This document shows, in pieces, positions 1-8,255 of a stretch of 30,971 nt of DNA; the first letter of the stretch is position 1; each line of letters opens with the position of its first letter. Below the pieces are notes generated by a model that was not told the origin of the DNA, made no database searches, and saw only the letters and a program-made list of their open reading frames with translations. Made by a program: the position numbers and the translations under genes. The stretch is taken from assembly GCA_910589385.1 (NCBI GenBank), contig CAJUTU010000039.1, positions 1 through 30,971 on the forward strand, written 5' to 3'. Source of the stretch: an uncultured Lachnospiraceae bacterium (lineage in GTDB: Bacteria > Bacillota > Clostridia > Lachnospirales > Lachnospiraceae).

Positions 1-76
1 AGCCAATCAGATTTAGGATTGGCTTCATAAAACAACCAATTTCACGGATTCAGGACATACTAAAACAGGATGCATC

Positions 77-997
77 TTGAGTAAGATTCTCTTTCCATTT
101 GCCATAAAAATCTTTTCTATGATACATCAAATAATGGATAAAGGTGTGATTCAGGGAAAGCAATATACGTTGCCCTACTTATGCGGTAATCCCAGGATTC
201 TTTACTGCAATATGGATATCCTCAACGCTGCGGGAGTAAATGAAACTCCAAAAACATGGGAAGAATTTCTAAATACCGCTGAAAAAATAAAAGAAACACA
301 ACCTGACAAATCTCCTTATTTGGCAGAATGGGCAAATCCATCTATTGGTGGCATGAACAACTGTTTTTACCCATTTTTATGGCAGGCTGGCGGTGCAGTA
401 TTTAATGAAGAAGGCCATATCTCATTAGATACTCCTGAAGCATTAAAAACAGCCCAGTTTATTTATGATATGAAACATAATGGTATTCTACCGGACAAAG
501 CTACTTCAATGAATGCTGAAGATGTGAAAAATGCCTTTTTAGAGGGAGATGTGGGAATGGTCATTCAAGCTTGTACAATTGCGCCTGAGGTTGATGCAGC
601 AGGGATTAACTGGGATTTCACCCCTTCTCTGGAAGAGAAAACCAAGGGCACTTTTATCGGTGCTGATGGGCTTGTAATCATGAACGATTCTGATAAAAAA
701 GAACTCGCAGCAGAGGTCATCAAAGTCATGACCAGCGCTCCTGTCATGGAAGAATTTCACAAGAACCTGTTAAAACAGCCTCCAATTACTAAAAGCGAAA
801 AATCTTATGATGATGAACGTTTTACAGAAATGTATGAAACAGAACTGGATGCCTTTCAGGTACTTCCTGTAGTAGAAGGATCTTTCAAAGTATATGATTC
901 ACTGTACAAAAATCTTCAGCTCATGCTTCAGGACCAGCTGACACCAGAACAGGCCTTGCAAGATACTATAACTTACGCAGAAACAATACAGGAATAA
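77..997 (+). CDS. Carbohydrate ABC transporter substrate-binding protein, 5' end missing or disrupted
   Basis: Extracellular solute-binding protein of the sugar (family 1, UgpB/MalE-like) type, which delivers substrate to the two permeases that follow. Visible family features are GKQYTLPY near the start, a central TWEEF segment, and the late helices ending in EQALQDTITYAETIQE. The family is usually about 420-440 residues with a lipoprotein signal peptide; only about 306 C-terminal residues are present, with no signal peptide or lipobox. The nominal start is a TTG without a ribosome site. All three forward frames carry a stop within the first 80 bases (TAA at 28, TAG at 14, TGA at 78), so no intact N-terminus can run in from the left edge. 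Frame 3 upstream reads KQPISRIQDILKQDAS and could be the displaced continuation, implying a frameshift near 76. The gene ends 19 bases before the first permease, as an operon. Confidence 0.8.
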   Translation: MSKILFPFAIKIFSMIHQIMDKGVIQGKQYTLPYLCGNPRILYCNMDILNAAGVNETPKTWEEFLNTAEKIKETQPDKSPYLAEWANPSIGGMNNCFYPFLWQAGGAVFNEEGHISLDTPEALKTAQFIYDMKHNGILPDKATSMNAEDVKNAFLEGDVGMVIQACTIAPEVDAAGINWDFTPSLEEKTKGTFIGADGLVIMNDSDKKELAAEVIKVMTSAPVMEEFHKNLLKQPPITKSEKSYDDERFTEMYETELDAFQVLPVVEGSFKVYDSLYKNLQLMLQDQLTPEQALQDTITYAETIQE

Positions 998-1016
998 TAA
1001 ACAGGAGTGTGGCAAT

Positions 1017-1889
1017 ATGAAAACCAAACTAAAAAAATATATGCCTGGCTACTTATTTATCCTGCCTAGTTTTCTGATACTGCTTGTTTTCTCAGTAATT
1101 CCTATTTTTATGACTGCATTTTTCAGCTTTACAGAATACAATATACTTCAGGCTCCACAGATGATAGGCCTGAAAAACTATCTGCGTATGCTGAAAGATC
1201 CTTTCGTGCAGGCTTCTCTGAAAAACACATTTATTTACACTTTAGTAACAGTGCCGATACAAACTGTATTGGCACTGTTACTGGCCGCAGTAATAGCTAC
1301 AAAATTCCGGAACAAATTTGGAAATTTTGTAAAAAGTGGAATGTTTGTTCCTTCTATAGCTTCTGCGATTATGATTGGAACCGTATGGAATCTGCTGTTA
1401 GCCACGGATGGCGGTGCCATTAATCAATTTCTTGACATCCTGAACATAGAGCCGGTAAACTGGTTAGGTCAGATACATACTTCTTTAATTAGTATATGTA
1501 TCGTCGCCATATGGAAGAACACCGGATATTTTCTGGTTATTTTTTACGCAGGAATAATGGATATCCCTTCTACTCTGTATGAGGCCGCTCATGTAGACGG
1601 AGCAGATATTTTCCAGCAATTTTACAACATTACTCTTCCATCTCTGAAACCTATAACATATCTGGTAGTGACTCTGGGAATTATCTGGTCATTTCAGACT
1701 TTTGACCTGGTATATACTATGACAGGAGGAGGACCTGGAAAATCCACCATAACACTGGTATTAAATATCTATAAATCCGCTTTCAAAGAATATAATATGG
1801 GATATGCCAGCGCACAGGCAGTGTTGCTTTTCCTGGTCGTCATGTTTTTCACCGCTATACAAAAATTATGTTTTAAGGAGGAGCGCTAA
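1017..1889 (+). CDS. Carbohydrate ABC transporter permease, MalF/UgpA type
   Basis: Inner-membrane permease of a CUT1-type sugar importer. The 290-residue length is normal. About six hydrophobic helices are visible; the first follows a basic N-terminus (MKTKLKKYMPGYLFILPSFL). The EAA loop that docks on the ATPase is visible as YEAAHVDGADIFQQFYNITLPSLKP around residues 188-212. The family feature FDLVYTMTGGGPGKST follows. The ribosome site AGGAG lies 8-9 bases before ATG. The stop is followed after two bases by the second permease, so the pair is co-translated. No ATP-binding subunit is present here, as is common for CUT1 systems that share an MsmX-like ATPase encoded elsewhere. The substrate cannot be read from sequence. 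Confidence 0.93.
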   Translation: MKTKLKKYMPGYLFILPSFLILLVFSVIPIFMTAFFSFTEYNILQAPQMIGLKNYLRMLKDPFVQASLKNTFIYTLVTVPIQTVLALLLAAVIATKFRNKFGNFVKSGMFVPSIASAIMIGTVWNLLLATDGGAINQFLDILNIEPVNWLGQIHTSLISICIVAIWKNTGYFLVIFYAGIMDIPSTLYEAAHVDGADIFQQFYNITLPSLKPITYLVVTLGIIWSFQTFDLVYTMTGGGPGKSTITLVLNIYKSAFKEYNMGYASAQAVLLFLVVMFFTAIQKLCFKEER

Positions 1890-1891
1890 TA

Positions 1892-2716
1892 ATGAGACAA
1901 GTAAAGAATACCCATAAGTTATCTACAATTATACTGGGAATTGTAATCTTTGCTTTAGCAGTAAGTATGCTTATTCCTTTTATTTATATGCTCCTGCTAT
2001 CTTTTACGCAGTCCAAAAGCCTTATTTTTTCAATGAAAGATATTAGTCCGGATTTGATCAATTATACAAGAGTATTCAGAAACACTGATTTCTTTAATGC
2101 ATTAAAAAACAGTTTGATAATTTCTATATCATCATGCTTTTTTAACTGTCTCTTTTCTTCTATGGCTGCTTATGCATTAGAAAAAAAGAGATTTCCTGGA
2201 AGAAAACTTATATTTAACATTTATCTGGCGACTTTAATGGTTCCCGGACAGGTGACCCTGATACCGGTATTCACAATTATGAAACATCTGGGATTACTAA
2301 ACAGTTATCCTCCGTTAATTTTTATCATTGTAAATGCATTTGGTGTATTTTTAATCAAACAGTTTATGGCTGGAGTTCCGGATGAATTGCTGGAAGCAGC
2401 AAAAATCGACGGCTGTGGTGAATTTCGAATCTTTTTCCACATTGTTATACCATTAATTAAACCTGTTTTAGTTTCATTGACAGTATTTACTTTCATCACT
2501 TCATGGAATGATTTTATCTGGCCGTTAGTCATTGTGACCGATAATTCCATGCAGACTCTGACATTGGCACTATCTGTATTAAAAGGACAGTTTACTACGA
2601 ATTACGGAATGGTTATGGCTGGTTCCACAATGACATTTTTAGTTCCATTTATTCTCTATGTGTTTTTACAGAAACAGTTTGTAGAAGGAATTGCATTAAG
2701 CGGGGTGAAAGGATAA
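1892..2716 (+). CDS. Carbohydrate ABC transporter permease, MalG/UgpE type
   Basis: Second membrane subunit of the importer, 274 residues, the usual size. The N-terminal helix (LGIVIFALAVSMLIPFIYMLL) is followed by about five more. The EAA loop reads LLEAAKIDGCGEFRIFFHIV around residues 165-185, and the typical ITSWNDFIWPLVIV segment is next. The C-terminus ends in FVEGIALSGVKG, matching the common 'GxxxGAVKG' ending of this family. The ribosome site AAGGAGGAG lies inside the end of the first permease gene, which supports translational coupling. The next gene begins two bases after its stop, so the hydrolase is part of the same operon. Confidence 0.93.
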   Translation: MRQVKNTHKLSTIILGIVIFALAVSMLIPFIYMLLLSFTQSKSLIFSMKDISPDLINYTRVFRNTDFFNALKNSLIISISSCFFNCLFSSMAAYALEKKRFPGRKLIFNIYLATLMVPGQVTLIPVFTIMKHLGLLNSYPPLIFIIVNAFGVFLIKQFMAGVPDELLEAAKIDGCGEFRIFFHIVIPLIKPVLVSLTVFTFITSWNDFIWPLVIVTDNSMQTLTLALSVLKGQFTTNYGMVMAGSTMTFLVPFILYVFLQKQFVEGIALSGVKG

Positions 2717-2718
2717 TA

Positions 2719-3657
2719 ATGAATTTTGTATATGATATACCCGATATGAGGAAAATACGTGTCATTATTGATACAGACGCAAAGGCCGAAGCAGATGATC
2801 AGTTTGCGATCGTACATGCCCTGCTGACTCCAAAATTTCTGGTAAAAGGCATTGTGACCGCTCATTTTTATAATGCATTTACAGGCGAAAACCCCTTTAA
2901 TGATACAATGGAACGAAGTGATAAAGAGGCAAAATATTTAGTAGAATTGTTAAATCTGGAAAACGATATTCCTGTCTTCAGAGGCGCAAAAAGTGCTTTA
3001 TTAAACAAAGAGACACCGCAAACCGGGGAAGGGATTCATTTTATTATTGAAGAGGCTTTGAGAGATGATATCCATCCACTTTTCATTGTAGTGCAAGGAA
3101 CTCTGACAAACGTTGCAAGTGCACTATTACAAAATCCCGCTATCGCGCAAAAAATGACCGTTGTCTGGATTGGCGGCGCGCCTTATAGCGCAGGTGGTGG
3201 ATACGAATTTAACCTGACGGTTGATTTGCTGGCTGCCAATATAGTGTTTTCATCTAAAGTACCCATGTGGCAGATTCCGTTAAATGCATATACTTCTATT
3301 AAAATAGGTTTCGCAGAATTATATCTGAAAGTACGCCCATGGGGAGAAATAGGTCAATACCTGTATCAGCAGATGATTGACTATAATAATCAGAGGACTG
3401 ACTTACCTGACTGGCCGGCTGGAGAAAGCTGGTCTCTGGGAGATTCGCCTGTAATTGCAGTACTTTTGGATGAACACAAATGCTGCTATGAGGAACGGGA
3501 AGCACCACAAGTTGATCTGTATACAGCTAATTATATCTTTTATACAGGTAATCGGAAAATCAGAGTATATCATACCATAGACAGCCGATTTTTATTGGAA
3601 GATTTATTTGCTAAATTACAATTATATAGCTGCATTAAAACCCCCCTCATTACATAG
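2719..3657 (+). CDS. Nucleoside hydrolase-like protein
   Basis: Member of the inosine-uridine nucleoside hydrolase fold, which cleaves N-ribosidic bonds and uses Ca2+ bound by an N-terminal Asp cluster. The cluster is seen as IIDTDAKAEADDQFAIVHAL at residues 14-33; the AEADDQFA form is that of the nucleoside hydrolase-like subgroup rather than classical IunH. A second conserved Asp sits in SLGDSPVIAVLL near residue 245, as in the family's HDPLA block. Length 312 aa is typical and no signal peptide is seen, so it should be cytoplasmic. Its position directly after the permeases suggests it processes what the transporter imports, perhaps a nucleoside or an N-glycoside; this is inference. The ribosome site is weak (AAAGGATAAT, overlapping the preceding stop), so translation probably depends on coupling. 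Confidence 0.82.
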   Translation: MNFVYDIPDMRKIRVIIDTDAKAEADDQFAIVHALLTPKFLVKGIVTAHFYNAFTGENPFNDTMERSDKEAKYLVELLNLENDIPVFRGAKSALLNKETPQTGEGIHFIIEEALRDDIHPLFIVVQGTLTNVASALLQNPAIAQKMTVVWIGGAPYSAGGGYEFNLTVDLLAANIVFSSKVPMWQIPLNAYTSIKIGFAELYLKVRPWGEIGQYLYQQMIDYNNQRTDLPDWPAGESWSLGDSPVIAVLLDEHKCCYEEREAPQVDLYTANYIFYTGNRKIRVYHTIDSRFLLEDLFAKLQLYSCIKTPLIT

Positions 3658-3671
3658 ATATTCTGCAGGCC

Positions 3672-3711
3672 GGGTGTGTAAAATAGCTCACACAGCTTAT
3701 TTTACACACCC
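3672..3711. terminator. Perfect 14-bp inverted repeat after the transporter operon
   Basis: The arms GGGTGTGTAAAATA and TATTTTACACACCC flank a 12-base loop, 14 bases after the hydrolase stop codon. The position suits a terminator, but neither side has a T-tract, so it may be an RNA 3'-end stabiliser or an operator instead. Confidence 0.45.
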
Positions 3712-3806
3712 AAAATGACTTCTCTCTACACACATCCAGACACCTCACCTGACAGGAATATTATTTCATGACACCATTGGGTTATTACAATAAGATGACT
3801 CTGGAT

Positions 3807-3953
3807 TTATGGATGATATTTCGGCGTCTCTGTAAATAGACATTGATACTCATATTTTTCTCCTGTCTGGTCTTCTAAAAGGCTCACCAATAAATCCATG
3901 ATCCATTTTCCGGCATCCTCCTGCCCGGGCTGAACAGACCGTTTTTCCTCCAT
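3807..3953 (-). pseudogene. Possible C-terminal remnant of a LacI-type regulator
   Basis: A 48-codon minus-strand frame reads RSVQPGQEDAGKWIMDLLV followed by a short tail ending in ETPKYHP. The Q-P-x(5)-G-x(3)-L-L pattern resembles the last helix and strand of LacI/GalR ligand-binding domains, which often sit beside sugar ABC operons. The frame is closed by a stop a few codons upstream of its ATG and there is no DNA-binding domain, so it would be a fragment. The match is by eye and weak. The rest of 3712-4173 holds no gene I can support. Confidence 0.3.
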
Positions 3954-4173
3954 CCACACCACCTCCGATTAAAACAGCCATGCCTCCGAGACCGCATTGG
4001 CTTCCTGTATAATGTCTATGAAACATTGGTTGTACTTCTTTACCATGGATTTTGAATGGTTACATTTTACTGGCCGGATGCCTTGCAGCAAGGTGCGAGG
4101 CACCGCGAACAGAAGTTTGAATGTACTATTTTCTACTTCTTTTTTATATATTTTTTACAAGGAGTGTGATTCC

Positions 4174-5571
4174 ATGAATATACAACAAACATCTTCAAAA
4201 ATACGCTGTGCCATCTATGACCGTGTCTCCACAGAAATCCAGGTGCAGCACGGCCTTTCCCTGGATACACAGAAAGAACTTTTGACGGAATATGCGCTTT
4301 CCCACGGCTATGAAATCGTGGATTACTATGCGGATGAAGGACTTACCGCCCGGAAAAAGCTGCAGAACCGCAAAGAATTTATGCGTCTTATGGATGACAT
4401 CCGAAAAGATAGAATTGACCTTGTCCTTGTCACAAAGCTGGACCGGTGGTTCCGGAACGTGAAGGATTATCACAATACACAGGCAGTCCTGGAAGAACAT
4501 CACTGCAACTGGAAAACCGTTTTGGAGGATTATGATACTTCTACCGCCGACGGACAGCTTAAGATCAATATTATGCTTGCGGTTGCACAAAATGAATCTG
4601 ACCGGACCTCCGAGCGTATCAAAGTGGTCTTTGAACACAAAAAAAGAAATCAGGAGCATTTAAGCGGCCCCATACCATTTGGGTACACCATCGTAGATAA
4701 ACGTCTTCAGAAAGATGAAAATACACGCGCGGTCACCGAGGATATTTTCCGGCAGTATTTTTCCTGTCTCTCCAAACGGAAAACCATTGCTTACATACAG
4801 AATCAGTACCCGGGCCTCTCCCCCAGCGCCTGTCAGATCAGCCGGATGCTTTCCAGCGAAATCTATGCAGGGATACGCTATGGCCGGACTGGATACTGCG
4901 AACCTTATATTACTCAGGAACAGCATCTTAAAATACTCTCTGTCTGTGATTCAAAAACCTATCCGTCCACAAAGGAGCCCTATCTGTTCAGCCAGCTTAT
5001 GAAATGCCCTTATTGTGGTTCTGGTATGACTGGATATGTCAAAAAACACAAGTGCAAAGACGGCTCCATAACCTCTTATAAGCGTTACCGCTGCGCTAAA
5101 AAATTCGGCAGGCACACCGGCGGCGTCTGTATCACAGAAAGCCGGATCGAAGCTTATATGCTGAAACATCTGTATCCGCAGTTAGAGGACCATATTTACA
5201 TCATCCGGAAACGTCGGATACAGCCGCCCAAAAAAGAGCAGAGCTGGAAGATTAAATCGGAAATGGAACGTCTCAATCTTCTCTTCCAGAAGGGACGGAT
5301 CCGTCTGGATTATTACGAAAAACAATATCAAAAACTGGAGCGTTCCTTACAGCAGGAACGAAAGAAGCAGGAAGTACAGACACCCCCGGCAATCGAATCT
5401 TCTGACGCTGGCCGGAAAGAAATATCGGGAAACTGGAAAATGCTGTATGAACATCTGGACTATGAGCACAGAAAATGTTTTTGGAAAAATATTTTATCAG
5501 AAATTATGATTGATCGGGAAACCCATAAGGTCAATGGGTTCTTTCTTTTGGATGACAGGTGCAGGAACTAA
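4174..5571 (+). CDS. Large serine recombinase (resolvase/integrase family)
   Basis: Site-specific recombinase that cuts and rejoins DNA at attachment sites through a phosphoserine link. Residues 10-150 are the catalytic resolvase domain, with Ser19 in YDRVSTEIQ, then LVTKLDRWFRN, and a long helix through NESDRTSERIK. The recombinase domain follows (GPIPFGYTIVDKRL and PSACQISRMLSSEIYAGI). A zinc ribbon starts near residue 277 (CPYCGSG, with later Cys pairs in YRCAKK and GGVC). A basic coiled-coil-like tail ends the protein. The start is ATG 4174, which has AAGGAG 9 bases upstream; the longer open frame from 3997 has no ribosome site and its extra residues match no domain. At 465 aa it is near the usual size for the family. 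The stop codon abuts a truncated binding-protein gene in the same frame, so it probably sits at the end of an integrated element. Confidence 0.93.
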   Translation: MNIQQTSSKIRCAIYDRVSTEIQVQHGLSLDTQKELLTEYALSHGYEIVDYYADEGLTARKKLQNRKEFMRLMDDIRKDRIDLVLVTKLDRWFRNVKDYHNTQAVLEEHHCNWKTVLEDYDTSTADGQLKINIMLAVAQNESDRTSERIKVVFEHKKRNQEHLSGPIPFGYTIVDKRLQKDENTRAVTEDIFRQYFSCLSKRKTIAYIQNQYPGLSPSACQISRMLSSEIYAGIRYGRTGYCEPYITQEQHLKILSVCDSKTYPSTKEPYLFSQLMKCPYCGSGMTGYVKKHKCKDGSITSYKRYRCAKKFGRHTGGVCITESRIEAYMLKHLYPQLEDHIYIIRKRRIQPPKKEQSWKIKSEMERLNLLFQKGRIRLDYYEKQYQKLERSLQQERKKQEVQTPPAIESSDAGRKEISGNWKMLYEHLDYEHRKCFWKNILSEIMIDRETHKVNGFFLLDDRCRN

Positions 5572-6012
5572 GAAAATTCCGTTGAATTCGAACCAGGTGC
5601 AACTGCCCTGGAATCTGAAGGAAAAGGCTATGTGGTGGCATCTCTCGGGGAAGACAGCGGATATGTTCCCTACACTGCTTTCAGTGCAAAACAGAGCTTT
5701 ATTGACGAACATCCGGACACAATCCAGGGCTTTGTAAATGCACTTCAAAAAGGAATGGATTATGTACAGGAGCACTCACCGGAAGAGATCGCTAAAAGCA
5801 TCGAACCACAGTTCCCGGAGTCTGACCTGGAAACCATCACGACCATTGTAACAAGATATTATGAACAGGATACATGGAAAGCAGATTTGATTTTTGAAAA
5901 ATCCAGCTTTGAACTGCTCCAGGATATCCTGGAGAGCGCCGGAGAACTGGAACAGAGGGCACCATATGAAGATCTGGTTACAACAGAATTTGCCGAAAAG
6001 GCAGCAAAATAA
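5572..6012 (+). pseudogene. C-terminal fragment of a NitT/TauT-type ABC substrate-binding protein
   Basis: The frame opens immediately after the recombinase stop (ENSVEFEPGATALESEGKGY) and runs to TAA at 6010-6012. It matches the last ~145 residues of NMT1/SsuA-like periplasmic binding proteins. The conserved blocks are a Tyr-Thr-hydrophobic-phe segment (VPYTAFSAKQSFIDEHPDTI), the helix GFVNALQKGMDYV, and the C-terminal LQDILESAGELEQRAPYEDLV. There is no ATG, signal peptide or N-terminal lobe, and no partner ATPase or permease nearby. It is therefore the 3' part of a gene split by whatever delivered the recombinase. A short product could start at GTG 5632, but it would lack one lobe. The terminator that follows is intact. 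Confidence 0.85.
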
Positions 6013-6030
6013 AAAATGAGCTAAAATGTA

Positions 6031-6106
6031 TGCGGACGGACTGCCAGAAACAGCCTGTCCGTATACCATAATATATGGACAGGCCGCCGGCGGCGGTCTG
6101 TCCATA
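6031..6106 (+). terminator. Two tandem hairpins after the binding-protein fragment
   Basis: The first hairpin is imperfect: GCGGACGGACTG pairs with CAGCCTGTCCG. The second is strong: TATGGACAG and CTGTCCATA (6074-6106) enclose a CCGCC/GGCGG inner stem. The sequence after it is only modestly T-rich (TTTACAGTTTATT). Confidence 0.55.
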
Positions 6107-6301
6107 TTTACAGTTTATTATAGATTTGTTTACAATCCGTTCAAATTTGTATCACATTTTTTCCATAACTCAAAACTATAATAATAATTGTTCAAAACAA
6201 GAACACTTTTTCATAAACTTTTTCCCCCTTTGAGTCACAGCAATGTGGCTCTTTCCTTTTTTACGAAAAAGCCTTCCTGCATATACAGGAATATTCCATA
6301 G

Positions 6302-6337
6302 CAGCAGCCGCATATTTTCTCTCAACTGCGGCTGCTG
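6302..6337 (-). terminator. Hairpin downstream of the zinc-ribbon gene
   Basis: The 11-bp arms CAGCAGCCGCA and TGCGGCTGCTG lie about 50 bases after the end of the minus-strand gene. It is probably a terminator or mRNA 3' stabiliser, but no clear T-run follows in either direction. The remainder of 6107-6387 has no gene I can support. Confidence 0.4.
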
Positions 6338-6387
6338 TCTTCGTATCATCACATATCGAAAGAACTGCCTGCACAGGTTCTTTATAT

Positions 6388-7986
6388 TTATTCATAATCG
6401 TCTTCAAACGGGTCGTCATAGTCCTCGGAATCATCGTCTGAATTCCTAGATATGATACCCAGGATCAGGAAAATAATACCCAGGACAGCTCCTGCAACAG
6501 AACAATACAACAACATCGGATCATCCTTCCTGTTCAGGAACGTAAATGCCGCGCCGCCGAAATAAGCCAGCATTGGCAGGATAAACGCAAGAATACTGTT
6601 ACGGTTCTGCAAAATAATTAAAATCAGGCCTGATATAAGCATGCAGATCCCATATACTATATAGGCTGTTCCTGTAGAAGCCGTTCCACCGGACGCAATC
6701 CCATCCAGGCCGGTAAAGAATCCGCCGTATGCAAAAAAACCGGCTGCTACAACAGAAATGATACCAAAAATGATACGTGGAATACGAAATCTGGCTTTTA
6801 CATCCTCATATTCCATATCTTCATCTTCTTCATAATCATCCTCTAACTCTACTTTCGTATGGGGACGCTGCTTTACAGATGTAGGACGCTGTCTTTTCGG
6901 CGAAGACATCTCTTCATTTTCTGGAATAGATTTTTTCTTTTTCGGCGGTTTATAGTTCGGATCTGTGGACAGCATGTCCTCATATCCTTTTCTTACAGCA
7001 TGCTCCTTTTTTACCCGGACTTTATCTGGCGGAATATTTCCATAGCGCTGTTCCCCAGACGCAGCACTGCCCTTTTTGGCGGGTGCCCTCCCCGGCTGGC
7101 CTGATGATGCCGCTTTGTTCCTGTTTTCCGGTGCGGGGCGCTCTTTTTTCATAGCCGGTTTCTCAGAGGATGGCTTTCTGCCTGCTGCATTTTCCGATGC
7201 AGGCTTTCCTGATGCTTCCTTATCAGAAGATGTTTTTACGGATGCTGCTTTTTTTGATGCAAAACCCGCAGGTGCTGATTTCCCCGTATTCTCTCTGCCA
7301 GGCCCCCCGGAAGCTGGCTTTCGTTTCGGCTTACTTTCTGACGCCGGTTCCGTGGAGACCGGCTTTTTATTGGGCTTTTCTTCAGAAGATGATTCTGTAG
7401 AAACTGGTTTCTTGTGAACTTTCTTTTCAGATACCGGCTTTTTATTCACTTTCTTCTCAGAGACGGATTCTTGTTTTCCTTTACTCTCAGACGAAGCGGC
7501 TGTAGAAACTGGTTTTTGCTTTCCCTTCCCTTCAGAGGATGCAGCAACAGCCGGCTTGTGCTCTCCCTTCCCCTCAGATGACGCAGCAGCAGCCGGCTTG
7601 TGCTCCCCTTTCCCTTCTGGTGACGCAGCAGCAGCCGGCTTCTGTTTTCCTTTTCCTTCAGAGGATGGCTCTGGGTTTGGTTTCTGTACTGGCTTTTTGG
7701 CTGTGTTTTGTTCTTGAACCTGCTTTTTGGCTGTGTTTTGTTCCTGAACCCGCTTTTTGGCTGCCTCCTTATCCACCGCCTCCTGCTTTTGCACAGGCTG
7801 CCTGGCAGCGGCCGCACTGGCGCTCTGGGCCGAACCTGCCTTCCTGGCACGCTGCTTATCTAAATCCCACTGTTTTTTACAGTCACGACATATCGCATAT
7901 TGATGAAAGATCGGCGTCCCTTGTTCATCAACGCCAACCTGCTTCTTTTGTAACTCTACATCTTTTTCACAAATCGGGCACTTCAT
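6388..7986 (-). CDS. Zinc-ribbon, lysine/proline/serine-rich repeat, four-helix membrane protein
   Basis: Unrecognised 532-aa protein of clear modular build. Residues 1-45 form a zinc ribbon with Cys3, Cys6, Cys33 and Cys36 (KCPICEKD, CRDCKKQWD). Residues ~46-385 are low-complexity and strongly basic, with degenerate ~13-residue units of the form SSEGKGEHKPAAAA, later changing to SEKKVHKKPVS-type units. An acidic patch (ELEDDYEEDEDMEYEDV) precedes four hydrophobic helices (~405-515), and the tail is acidic (DDDSEDYDDPFEDDYE). The likely topology is a cytoplasmic ribbon on a long flexible linker attached to a C-terminal membrane bundle. Repeat length may vary between strains. The opposite strand shows long open frames only because of the repeat composition. 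The function is unknown; the family appears to be of Lachnospiraceae type. Confidence 0.78.
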   Translation of the reverse strand: MKCPICEKDVELQKKQVGVDEQGTPIFHQYAICRDCKKQWDLDKQRARKAGSAQSASAAAARQPVQKQEAVDKEAAKKRVQEQNTAKKQVQEQNTAKKPVQKPNPEPSSEGKGKQKPAAAASPEGKGEHKPAAAASSEGKGEHKPAVAASSEGKGKQKPVSTAASSESKGKQESVSEKKVNKKPVSEKKVHKKPVSTESSSEEKPNKKPVSTEPASESKPKRKPASGGPGRENTGKSAPAGFASKKAASVKTSSDKEASGKPASENAAGRKPSSEKPAMKKERPAPENRNKAASSGQPGRAPAKKGSAASGEQRYGNIPPDKVRVKKEHAVRKGYEDMLSTDPNYKPPKKKKSIPENEEMSSPKRQRPTSVKQRPHTKVELEDDYEEDEDMEYEDVKARFRIPRIIFGIISVVAAGFFAYGGFFTGLDGIASGGTASTGTAYIVYGICMLISGLILIILQNRNSILAFILPMLAYFGGAAFTFLNRKDDPMLLYCSVAGAVLGIIFLILGIISRNSDDDSEDYDDPFEDDYE

Positions 7987-8100
7987 GATGTATATTTCCT
8001 CTCTTATGTATTCGTCAGATCAAGAAATTTCAGAGGGCGTTTCAAAATTTAAGGTTACTATTCACACCACTTTGCGCTGCTTTCGACCTTGACTATGGTT

Positions 8101-8129
8101 ATTATAACATTTAATAGTCATAAGAACAA
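8101..8129 (-). promoter_or_regulatory. SigA-type promoter for the zinc-ribbon gene
   Basis: On the minus strand TTGTTC and TATAAT are separated by 17 bases. The start codon lies ~115 bases downstream, giving a long leader. Confidence 0.5.
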
Positions 8130-8170
8130 TGAGAAAATAAACAGATTCTGCCCCTTTTTCAATATCAGCC

Positions 8171-8244
8171 GTCAGGAGCTGCCGGGAAACAATTTAACAT
8201 TTAGGCTTATCTGTTTCCCGGATTTACATCCTGCAGTTCCTGAC
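8171..8244. other. Nested stem-loop element between two minus-strand genes
   Basis: The outer arms GTCAGGAGCTGC and GCAGTTCCTGAC (12 pairs, one G-T) enclose inner arms CGGGAAAC and GTTTCCCG (8 pairs), with an AT-rich 22-base loop and an 11-12 base asymmetric bulge. It lies just past the stop of the 66-aa gene and may be its 3' end structure. It lacks a T-tract. Confidence 0.4.
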
Positions 8245-8255
8245 ATCCTGATATT

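Noticed and set aside
3997..4173. Upstream extension of the recombinase open frame
   Set aside because: No ribosome site, and the extra residues match no domain; ATG 4174 has AAGGAG at good spacing.
5556..5601. 8-base direct repeat CAGGTGCA as the attachment core
   Set aside because: Both copies lie on the same side of the recombinase stop and short repeats occur by chance; the far end of the element is not in view.
7076..7988. Long plus-strand open frames over the zinc-ribbon gene
   Set aside because: They are shadows of the repeat composition; the minus-strand frame has a zinc ribbon, helices, ribosome site and promoter.
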